DNA of 64,000 nt from Xanthomonas sp. 10-10 (GTDB lineage: Bacteria; Pseudomonadota; Gammaproteobacteria; Xanthomonadales; Xanthomonadaceae): assembly GCF_040182365.1 (NCBI RefSeq), contig NZ_CP144460.1, positions 186,001-250,000 on the forward strand, read 5' to 3'. The notes under the pieces are model-generated. The model did no database searches. It was given only the letters and a program-made list of their open reading frames with translations, and had not been told where the DNA came from. The position numbers and the translations under genes were made by a program. Positions 37,701 through 44,858 of the stretch are shown here, piece after piece (within the stretch, counting starts at the first letter, position 1; every line of letters begins with the position of its first letter).

Positions 37701-38192
37701 ATGACATTCCTGCAAGCGGTGTCGATTGCAGCGCTTGGCGCGACCAGCCTACTGACCGGTGCCATTGCCGGTGCCGCTGCGTCTACAGAGCAGGGCACGC
37801 TGCAGGTGACACGGACCTATCTGGCCAATAGTCCGGCCGTGGCGGAGGTGCATCGCTGGTTGCTGGCGCAGCCGTCCAAGGCGCAGCCACCGGCAAGTGC
37901 TGCCGCGCTAGGTCAGCTGCGCACCAGTTACCGCACGCACGCCTCGGGTGCCGGCGGTCGTGCGGATCTGACCAGTACCGAGGTGGCGTTTCCCGAGCAT
38001 GGTCAGCCCGGGGATGCCGTCGCCATCGACGCATGTGGCGCGGGCATGCGCTACCACTGGACCTATCGGTGGGCTGCGGCATCAGCCACGGCGGGGTGGC
38101 AGTTGCAGGAATATCACCTGAGGCAAACGCAGGATTGCGCCGCGTCCATGGCCGATCCCGACGTCTTCGAGCCGCCCGCACCGCGCGATTGA
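37701..38192 (+). CDS. secreted hypothetical protein
   Basis: A 163-aa protein with an N-terminal hydrophobic signal (MTFLQAVSIAALGATSLLTG ... AAAS). The mature part has two cysteines (IDACGAGMRYHWTYRW and TQDCAAS), probably a disulfide, and a Pro/acidic tail. GGAGCACGGG lies before the ATG. No family is recognised. Confidence 0.6.
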   Translation: MTFLQAVSIAALGATSLLTGAIAGAAASTEQGTLQVTRTYLANSPAVAEVHRWLLAQPSKAQPPASAAALGQLRTSYRTHASGAGGRADLTSTEVAFPEHGQPGDAVAIDACGAGMRYHWTYRWAAASATAGWQLQEYHLRQTQDCAASMADPDVFEPPAPRD

Positions 38193-38339
38193 GGTGGGTG
38201 CTGCGCACGGCAAGCAACCGACGCATCGCAGGCCGCCCGCACTTCTACATCGCGCGTGGCCTTTGGTCGCACACGATGACGCACTGCAGCGCGATTTTGC
38301 TCATCACATACGCTGCAGCGATGCTGTCGCAATGACGCA

Positions 38340-38368
38340 GCGCAATAGCGCATCACACGACATTGCGC
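38340..38368. promoter_or_regulatory. inverted repeat upstream of aldehyde dehydrogenase
   Basis: GCGCAAT, 15-bp spacer, ATTGCGC, centred about 70 bp before the ATG at 38424. It is a possible regulator-binding site. Only two short arms support it. Confidence 0.4.
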
Positions 38369-38423
38369 TAGCACTTGCGCGGGTATACACGTTCGCATCG
38401 GACCACGCTGCCAGGAGACCACG

Positions 38424-39953
38424 ATGAACGCGCTTCCCTCTGCCAAGCCACTCAACACCGACCCGCAGTCCATCTTCAAGCCGCGCTACGACAACTTCAT
38501 CGGCGGCAAGTGGGTGGCGCCGGCCGGCGGTCAGTATTTCGACAACACCACGCCGATCAGCGGCAAGGTGTTCACCTCGATTGCGCGCTCCAACGCACAG
38601 GACATTGAAGCCGCACTGGATGCCGCGCATGCGGCCAAGGACGCGTGGGGCAAGACCTCGACCACCGAGCGTTCCAACGTATTGCTCAAGATCGCCGACC
38701 GCATCGAACAGAACCTTGAGCTGCTCGCCTATGCCGAAACCTGGGACAACGGCAAACCGGTACGCGAAACGCTCAATGCCGATGTGCCGCTATGCGTGGA
38801 TCACTTCCGCTATTTCGCCGGTGCCATCCGTGCACAGGAAGGCGGCATCTCCGAGATCGACAGCGACACCATTGCCTATCATTTCCACGAACCGCTCGGT
38901 GTGGTGGGGCAGATCATTCCGTGGAATTTCCCGCTGTTGATGGCGTGCTGGAAACTGGCGCCGGCACTGGCGGCCGGCAACTGCGTGGTGATGAAGCCGG
39001 CCGAGCAGACGCCGGCCTCGATCCTGGTGTTGATGGAAGTCATCGGCGATCTGCTGCCGCCCGGCGTGCTCAACGTGGTCAACGGCTTCGGGCTCGAGGC
39101 CGGCAAGCCGTTGGCCAGCAATCCGCGCATCGCCAAGATCGCCTTCACCGGCGAAACCACCACCGGCCGGCTGATCATGCAGTACGCCAGCCAGAACCTG
39201 ATTCCGGTGACGCTGGAGCTGGGTGGCAAATCGCCCAACATCTTCTTTGCCGATGTCATGGCCGAGGACGACGACTTTCTCGACAAGGCGGTGGAGGGCT
39301 TTGTGCTGTTCGCTTTCAATCAGGGCGAAGTGTGTACCTGCCCCTCGCGCGCGCTGATCCAGGACTCGATCTACGACAGGTTCATGAAAAAGGCGCTCAA
39401 GCGCGTAGCGGCGATCAAGCAGGGCAATCCGCTCGATCCCAACACCATGGTCGGCGCACAGGCATCGAGCGAGCAGCTGGAAAAGATCCTGTCGTACATC
39501 GACATCGGCAGGCAGGAGGGCGCGCAAGTGTTGATCGGCGGCGAGCGCAACACGCTCGATGGCGAGCTGGCCGAAGGCTTCTACGTCAAGCCGACCATCT
39601 TCAAGGGCCACAACAAGATGCGCGTGTTCCAGGAAGAAATCTTCGGGCCGGTGGTGTCGGTGACCACCTTCAAGGACGAGGCCGAAGCGCTGGCGATCGC
39701 CAACGACACGCTCTACGGATTGGGTGCCGGCGTGTGGAGCCGCGATGCGTCGCGGTTGTACCGGATGGGCCGCGCGATCCAGGCCGGGCGGGTATGGACC
39801 AACTGCTATCACGCCTATCCCGCGCACGCCGCCTTCGGCGGTTACAAGCAGTCGGGTATCGGCCGCGAGAATCACAAGATGATGCTCGACCATTATCAGC
39901 AGACCAAGAACCTGCTGGTGAGCTATTCGCCGAAGGCGCTGGGGTTCTTCTGA
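38424..39953 (+). CDS. NAD+-dependent acetaldehyde/aldehyde dehydrogenase (ExaC/AldB type)
   Basis: A 509-aa aldehyde dehydrogenase of the ExaC/AldB/AcoD group. [12 protein letters not shown] binds the cofactor, [13 protein letters not shown] [12 protein letters not shown] carries the base glutamate, and C304 in GEVCTCPSR is the nucleophile. The N-terminal [20 protein letters not shown] fits the group, which oxidises acetaldehyde or other short aldehydes. AGGAG lies before the ATG. The gene for the usual partner, DUF779, lies on the same strand 2.7 kb away, beyond a minus-strand insertion. Confidence 0.9.
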   Translation: MNALPSAKPLNTDPQSIFKPRYDNFIGGKWVAPAGGQYFDNTTPISGKVFTSIARSNAQDIEAALDAAHAAKDAWGKTSTTERSNVLLKIADRIEQNLELLAYAETWDNGKPVRETLNADVPLCVDHFRYFAGAIRAQEGGISEIDSDTIAYHFHEPLGVVGQIIPWNFPLLMACWKLAPALAAGNCVVMKPAEQTPASILVLMEVIGDLLPPGVLNVVNGFGLEAGKPLASNPRIAKIAFTGETTTGRLIMQYASQNLIPVTLELGGKSPNIFFADVMAEDDDFLDKAVEGFVLFAFNQGEVCTCPSRALIQDSIYDRFMKKALKRVAAIKQGNPLDPNTMVGAQASSEQLEKILSYIDIGRQEGAQVLIGGERNTLDGELAEGFYVKPTIFKGHNKMRVFQEEIFGPVVSVTTFKDEAEALAIANDTLYGLGAGVWSRDASRLYRMGRAIQAGRVWTNCYHAYPAHAAFGGYKQSGIGRENHKMMLDHYQQTKNLLVSYSPKALGFF

Positions 39954-39959
39954 GCCGAT

Positions 39960-39987
39960 GGCGTGCCGCCTGTTCGGGCGGCACGCC
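39960..39987. terminator. hairpin after the aldehyde dehydrogenase
   Basis: GGCGTGCCGCC, six-base loop, GGCGGCACGCC: a perfect 11-bp stem seven bases after the stop. No T-tract, but position and strength fit a terminator. Confidence 0.7.
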
Positions 39988-40182
39988 AGAAGCAGCGCAG
40001 GCACCGCGCGTCCGCGTCGAGGCTGCCATCGGCACTCTATAGGCGACGGCAGCGCCGCTGCGTGCTGCGGCTCGGATCACCCGGACGCAGCCCCTGCACA
40101 CGGTCCGCCTTTAGGTCGCAGCTGCTAGTCGTGTGTCCCGGTGGGTCAATTGCGCAGACGGCAACGCGCCGCAGGCAGCAGA

Positions 40183-40199
40183 CCCCGCCGCCTGCGGGG
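40183..40199. terminator. short hairpin beyond the effector gene
   Basis: CCCCGC, loop CGCCT, GCGGGG; 22 bp after the effector stop on the minus strand. Weak evidence for termination. Confidence 0.35.
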
Positions 40200-40221
40200 C
40201 GTTGCCAGCAGCGACGATCAG

Positions 40222-41550
40222 CTACATCGCCATCGCGCGGTTGGTTTCGCGCGCAGGCTCCTGCTCGATGCCGGCCGGCAGATCCTGCCGCAGTTTCTGC
40301 GTGGATTGCTCAAGGGTCTGTTGCACCGCCTGGTCGCGGTCGACGTAGGCGCGGCGGTGCGCCGGGTCGTCCAGTCTGCCTTCCACCGCAAACAGACCAT
40401 TGCCCGCCTTGTTGGGGGTGACGTGGTCGATGCGGGTCAGCCCACTGATGCTGGCGTCGTGGGTGAGGGTGCCGGCGGCCTGCTCCAGTTCCTTGCGGTC
40501 CTTGAACCCGCCTGCGGGACCGAGCTTTTCCAGCGCGCCCACTGCCTGTTGGTACATCGCATGCTGCGGATGCGCCGGATCGGACACCAGTGGTTGGCGT
40601 GCTGGCGCCTCAGGCTGCTGCGGGGCCGCGGCAGGGTCGGCCTGGCGTGGCTGGGCGCCGGCCAGCGCCTTGAAGGTGTCCCGGCCGGCGATGCCGTCAT
40701 CGCTCAGCTGGTGATCGCGCTGGAATGCCTGCACGGCCTGCCGGGTGCGATCGCCAAATTTGCCGTCGGTGCCCAATGCCTGGCCCTGGGCATCGGTATA
40801 GCCCAGCGCATTGAGGCGTTCCTGCAGGGCTTTGACCTCAGGTCCATGTTCGTCCTTGCGCAGCACGCCGTCGGCCAGTGGAGCGGCGCTCACCGCCGCA
40901 GTGCCAACCGGCGCCGCGACTGTGCGGCCATTGCCCGAAATGTCGGTCACCTGGGCGGTGCCGGTGAGATTGGGCTGGGCATGTTGCGGACGCTGATCGG
41001 TGGTGATCGCGCCGCTGCTGATGTCGCGGATGTAGCGGTCGGCCTGCGGCAGATAGCCGGTGTTGATGTCCACATGCACATGCTTGCCGAACGCACTGGG
41101 ATTGCCGTTGTTGAAACCGCCCTGGATGCCCACCGACTGCCCGTACTCGATGCGTGCACCGGTTTCCAGCTGGGTATTGCGCAGGTCCAGATGCCGGTAC
41201 TGGGCGATCATTTCACGGCTCGGGTCGGAAGCCGGCTTGTCGTAGATCTGCACGATGCCGTCGCTGGCATCCACGCGCCCGATATAGCCGCTGGCGATGG
41301 CCGGTACCGGCACACTACTGACCCCACCGGCCTGCAGCACGAAATCCTTGGACACGTAATGGTCGCCATCGCGCGACACCGTTGCCGCACCCCTGTAATT
41401 GCCGAGCAATTCCTCGCGTTCGCCATTGACGGTGCCGTACACGCGCCCTCGCTCGTTGCCGCGCGTGGGGTGATGGCGCTCGATGTCTTCGTAGTCGTGG
41501 ATATGCTGGACGCCGCGTCCGACCGATTCGACGATGGTGTATCTGGGCAT
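40222..41550 (-). CDS. T4SS antibacterial effector: M23-like peptidase + PG-binding + XVIPCD
   Basis: A 442-aa probable X-Tfe. Residues about 60-165 form an M23/LytM-like peptidoglycan peptidase: H64...D69, H120 in QYRHLDL, and the HxH pair H157/H159 in FGKHVHVDI. Residues about 229-297 are a peptidoglycan-binding domain (GPEVKALQERLNALGY ... GIAGRDTFKAL). Residues about 321-442 are the XVIPCD secretion signal (DPAHPQHAMY, GLTRIDHV, GLFAVEGRLDDPAH, Gln-rich end). XVIPCD proteins are injected by the Xanthomonas VirD4 T4SS into rival bacteria. Start 41550 has AAGGA at eight bases. It lies 75 bp after its likely immunity gene. Confidence 0.88.
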   Translation of the reverse strand: MPRYTIVESVGRGVQHIHDYEDIERHHPTRGNERGRVYGTVNGEREELLGNYRGAATVSRDGDHYVSKDFVLQAGGVSSVPVPAIASGYIGRVDASDGIVQIYDKPASDPSREMIAQYRHLDLRNTQLETGARIEYGQSVGIQGGFNNGNPSAFGKHVHVDINTGYLPQADRYIRDISSGAITTDQRPQHAQPNLTGTAQVTDISGNGRTVAAPVGTAAVSAAPLADGVLRKDEHGPEVKALQERLNALGYTDAQGQALGTDGKFGDRTRQAVQAFQRDHQLSDDGIAGRDTFKALAGAQPRQADPAAAPQQPEAPARQPLVSDPAHPQHAMYQQAVGALEKLGPAGGFKDRKELEQAAGTLTHDASISGLTRIDHVTPNKAGNGLFAVEGRLDDPAHRRAYVDRDQAVQQTLEQSTQKLRQDLPAGIEQEPARETNRAMAM

Positions 41551-41625
41551 GTGCAATTTCCTTATTGATAGCGAGACAACCGATGCTGACCTGGCCAGGC
41601 CGCGGGCAGCCTGGCGGGCGGCCGA

Positions 41626-42195
41626 TCAGCGCAGATGCTGGGTCAACTGCCAGCATTGCTGCGTGTAGTCGAACACATAGGCCTCCGGTGCCCCGACGGT
41701 CTTGATGACCTCTTCGTCGGGGGAGAACTCGGCCCTGATGAACTCTGCGCGCATCCGCTCGCCGTCGGGCTTGAGCTCCAGCTTGACCCGGGACAGTTGC
41801 TCGGGTTGCTTGTCCGGCTCGTCGTAGGACCAGCGCGAATCGATCAGGACCAGCCGGAACGGCGCGCTCGGGCGCTCCGCCGGCTTGGACGGGTCGCGCA
41901 GGTCGCGTTCTGCAACGTGCGGGGCGCTGTAGGCCGCGCGTAACGCCGGATCGGCGACGATCGCTTCCAAGAACGCAGAGAAGCCGTCTTCGGTCCTCTC
42001 GCAGGCCGCCTGGGGCAACGCGGGGCGCTCCGCTGCCGGGGCGGCCGGGGTGGTTGGTGCCGGGGTGGTGGTTGCCGGGGCGGCCGAGGTCGGCGCAGCG
42101 GGATCGGCGGCGGCAGCGGGCTCCGGCATCTGGCAGCCTTGCAGGAGCAGGGCCAGCAGGGCCAGCAGGGCGGCGGTGAGCAGGCGTTGCTTCAT
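41626..42195 (-). CDS. lipoprotein, probable immunity protein for the effector
   Basis: A 189-aa lipoprotein: MKQRLL, a Leu-rich core, and the lipobox LLQGC with C21. A Pro/Ala/Thr-rich linker (residues about 25-60) precedes a globular domain with two cysteines (QAACERTEDG and TQQCWQL). GGAGGGA lies before the ATG. It is directly upstream of, and on the same strand as, the XVIPCD effector, the arrangement of X-Tfi immunity lipoproteins that protect the producer's periplasm. The cell-wall target of the effector fits a periplasmic inhibitor. Pairing is inferred. Confidence 0.75.
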   Translation of the reverse strand: MKQRLLTAALLALLALLLQGCQMPEPAAAADPAAPTSAAPATTTPAPTTPAAPAAERPALPQAACERTEDGFSAFLEAIVADPALRAAYSAPHVAERDLRDPSKPAERPSAPFRLVLIDSRWSYDEPDKQPEQLSRVKLELKPDGERMRAEFIRAEFSPDEEVIKTVGAPEAYVFDYTQQCWQLTQHLR

Positions 42196-42645
42196 GGTGT
42201 GGTTCCCTCCGTATGAGCGTTGAGGCGCGCAGCGACCAGCAACATGCGACGCGCAGGCGTCGGGTGGATGCGGGTGGCGCACACGCGCGCAGTGTACGAG
42301 TGGCATGTGAGGGCGGCGACGACCGGCCGCTGCCGTTCTGCCAGTGCCGCTTTGTACGCGCAGCTTCCCGTGCTGCCGCAGGTAGCGGCCTCACGCGGAC
42401 ACTGCGTGTGAGCCCGGCACGGGCAGTCGCTGGTCGTGGGCGGGCCGGCCGCGTGAGCTGCCCGCGTGCCGGGTGACCCCAGGCGGTGCGCAGCGGCTGC
42501 AGAACACCCGGGAAGGTGGCTACGACTGCTGCGGCCGACGCACCCCACGGCCACATCAACGTCAGTTGCCTGCATGCGCGCCGGCACGGCCGAGAGGCGT
42601 ATCGTGCGCGAGATGGCCGCCTGACGCGGCCGCTGGAGGCGGACG
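42196..42645. other. 450-bp gap with a long hairpin
   Basis: Between the divergent immunity gene and the DUF779 gene. CCCGGCACGGGCAG at 42413-42426 pairs with CTGCCCGCGTGCCGGG at 42458-42473 (one extra base pair in the arm), loop 31 bp. No gene is evident. It probably holds the promoter of the effector pair. Confidence 0.5.
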
Positions 42646-43041
42646 ATGCACGGCACGATCACCCAGAACAGTTTGCCATTGCAGGTCTTGGCAACACCGG
42701 CGGCATTGCAGCTGATCGACACCCTGCGTGCGCGGCATGGCGATCTGCTGTTCCATCAATCCGGTGGTTGCTGCGATGGCTCGTCGCCGATGTGCTTTGC
42801 GGTCGGCGACTTCATCGTCGGCGATCGCGACGTGCTGCTGGGCGAGATCGGCGGTGCACCGTTCTATATCAGCGCGTCGCAATTCGACTACTGGAAGCAC
42901 ACCCAGCTGATCATCGATGTGGTGCCGGGCCGTGGTGGCATGTTCTCGCTGGAAAATGGCGAAGGCGTGCGTTTCCTGGTGCGGTCGCGGCTGTTTGGGG
43001 ATGATGAATTCGCACGGTTGCAGCAGGCCGGCCGTGCGTAA
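42646..43041 (+). CDS. DUF779 family protein
   Basis: A 131-aa DUF779 protein. It has the family's FHQSGGCCDGSSPMCF, VGDRDVLLGEIGG, FYISASQFDYW and HTQLIIDVVPGRGGMFSLE. In many proteobacteria this gene directly follows an ExaC-type aldehyde dehydrogenase; here it is on the same strand but 2.7 kb away, with an effector/immunity pair in between. The conserved cysteines suggest a metal or redox role, not proven. Confidence 0.88.
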   Translation: MHGTITQNSLPLQVLATPAALQLIDTLRARHGDLLFHQSGGCCDGSSPMCFAVGDFIVGDRDVLLGEIGGAPFYISASQFDYWKHTQLIIDVVPGRGGMFSLENGEGVRFLVRSRLFGDDEFARLQQAGRA

Positions 43042-43146
43042 GCCAGGCGCATCGAGATCAGCAGCACTTGCCAGTCGGCAAGCTGACGCCCTTCGGTTCG
43101 CCTTGCAACAACACGCTTCCAACAAGACAGCGCTCGGCACACGCAC

Positions 43147-43326
43147 TCACTCATCCGTCGCCGTGGATGGCGCGGTGCCCGGTGTCTTGGCAGGGGTGTC
43201 GTCATCGGCCGGGATCAGGCGGCCTGGTGTATCGCCGGCACCACGGTCTTCGTAGTGCTCGGCGTCGCGCTTGCCGTGCTGTTCGCCGGGCTGTGCAGGC
43301 TGTTCGCGTAAGGGGTCGCGGGACAT
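43147..43326 (-). CDS. small hydrophilic protein (59 aa)
   Basis: ATG 43326 with AGGAG seven bases upstream encodes 59 residues, very polar and Pro/Asp/Glu-rich (MSRDPLREQPAQPGEQHGKR ... DAEHYEDRGAGDTPG), ending TATDE. It resembles the short disordered stress-type proteins of Xanthomonas. It lies between DUF779 and the Ku region. Too short for a family call. Confidence 0.55.
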   Translation of the reverse strand: MSRDPLREQPAQPGEQHGKRDAEHYEDRGAGDTPGRLIPADDDTPAKTPGTAPSTATDE

Positions 43327-43479
43327 GGCGCCGCTCCTGGTGTCTGGGTAGGGCCATCAGTTCAGCGCGTGCGGGGTGAAGGGCACGCAAATCGCAAAAC
43401 CTATGCGGATTTCTCACAGCTGGATCACGGCAGCGGCGCTACTGATGTGGGCCCTCACCGCCGTACCGTGGAGCAGACC

Positions 43480-43878
43480 ATGCGCCCCCAGGACCGCCGT
43501 CCCGACCGTCGCCTGTTCAGTGCGCAGGCGGACCCTGCAGCGGCCAAGCGGACTCATCGCAAGTGGCCACCAATCGATGCAGTGGGCGTAGCGCAGGACT
43601 TCCAGTGCTATAGCCTGGCCGACTACCAGCGCCGCCGCCGACGGGGCGGGCCGACCTGGCGCGATCTCTCGCCGGCCTACGCGTTCGCCCGGCTGACCCA
43701 CGCCGCAGACTGGCCGCGCGGTAACGATGCGCACTGTGAGCAGGCGCTGGCCGCGCAGTGGGAAAGCATGCGCGGTGACTCGCGCCTGGACTGGCCGCAC
43801 GTCCGCACGATTGTCGAGGACGCGTGGCTGGCGCTGGACCATATCCCCGACGCGGCCATCCATGGAGCGGCGCACTGA
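43480..43878 (+). CDS. hypothetical protein coupled to ku
   Basis: A 132-aa basic protein from ATG 43480 (GGAG upstream). Its stop TGA shares a base with the ku ATG (TGATG), so both are translated together. It contains WPPIDAVGVAQDFQCYSLADY, five consecutive arginines, and RDLSPAYAFARLTHAADWPR. No domain is recognised. The coupling suggests a role with Ku/LigD or in stress response, but this is inference. Confidence 0.6.
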   Translation: MRPQDRRPDRRLFSAQADPAAAKRTHRKWPPIDAVGVAQDFQCYSLADYQRRRRRGGPTWRDLSPAYAFARLTHAADWPRGNDAHCEQALAAQWESMRGDSRLDWPHVRTIVEDAWLALDHIPDAAIHGAAH

Positions 43879-44849
43879 TGGCCCGACCGATCTGGACCGG
43901 CACGCTGTCGTTCGGCCTGCTCAACGTGCCGGTAGCGTTGATGTCCGGCGAACGCAAGGTGGACCTGCATTTCCGCATGCTCGATTCGCGCGACAAGAAG
44001 CCGATCCGTTTCGAGCGCGTCAACGCCGACACCGGCGATGAAGTGCCGTGGAAGGAAATCGTCAAGGCGTTCGAGTACGACAAGGGCAGCTACGTCATTG
44101 TCGAAGAGCAGGACATCCGCTCGGCCTCGCCGGAAAGCCACGAGACGGTGGAAGTGGAAACCTTTGTGGATGCGGCCGAGATCGACCCGCGCTATTTCGA
44201 GAAGCCCTACATCCTGGTGCCGGGCAAGAAGGCCGAAAAAGGCTATGTGCTGCTGCGCGAAACGCTGCGCGACACCGGCAAGGTGGGGATTGCCAAGGTG
44301 GTCATCCGCACCCGCGAGTACCTGGCTGCGGTGATGCCGCAAGGCGATGCCCTGATCCTGCTGCTGCTGCGCTACCAGCAGGAAGTGGTGGACCCGCAGG
44401 ACTTCAAGTTGCCGGCCGGCGCGGTGGGCGAGTACCGCATCACGCCCAAGGAACAGGAGATGGCCAGGCAGCTGATCGAGTCGATGTCCGGCACCTGGCA
44501 GCCGGAGGACTACCACGACGAATTCCGCGGCAAACTCGAGCAGATCCTGCGCAAGCGCATCCAGGCCAAGGGCGGCACCACCAAGGTGGATATCGAGCCG
44601 CCGCAGCACGAAGACGCCAGCACCAACGTGGTCGATTTCATGTCGTTGCTGCAGAAGAGCCTGCAGGCCAAGACGCGCACCCCGGCCAAGAAGAGCAGCG
44701 CGCCGGCGGCTGGGTCGGCCAAGAAGACCGCCAAGACCGCTACCAGGAAAGCGGCAAAAAAGGCCACCAAGAAGACCATCAAGAAGACCGCAGCCAAGAC
44801 CGCCAAGACGCCGGCCAGCAAGGCGGCGCCACGCCGCAAGGCCGGATAG
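43878..44849 (+). CDS. ku: bacterial Ku, NHEJ end-binding protein
   Basis: A 323-aa Ku. The Ku core begins MARPIWTGTLSFGLLNVPVA and spans residues about 1-255, forming a ring dimer that binds double-strand DNA ends. The tail after residue about 275 is a lysine/alanine-rich, histone-like extension (KKTAKTATRKAAKKATKK and similar), as in other proteobacterial Ku proteins. It recruits LigD, encoded nine bases downstream. Together they repair double-strand breaks without a template. Confidence 0.95.
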   Translation: MARPIWTGTLSFGLLNVPVALMSGERKVDLHFRMLDSRDKKPIRFERVNADTGDEVPWKEIVKAFEYDKGSYVIVEEQDIRSASPESHETVEVETFVDAAEIDPRYFEKPYILVPGKKAEKGYVLLRETLRDTGKVGIAKVVIRTREYLAAVMPQGDALILLLLRYQQEVVDPQDFKLPAGAVGEYRITPKEQEMARQLIESMSGTWQPEDYHDEFRGKLEQILRKRIQAKGGTTKVDIEPPQHEDASTNVVDFMSLLQKSLQAKTRTPAKKSSAPAAGSAKKTAKTATRKAAKKATKKTIKKTAAKTAKTPASKAAPRRKAG

Positions 44850-44858
44850 GCCCCGCCC

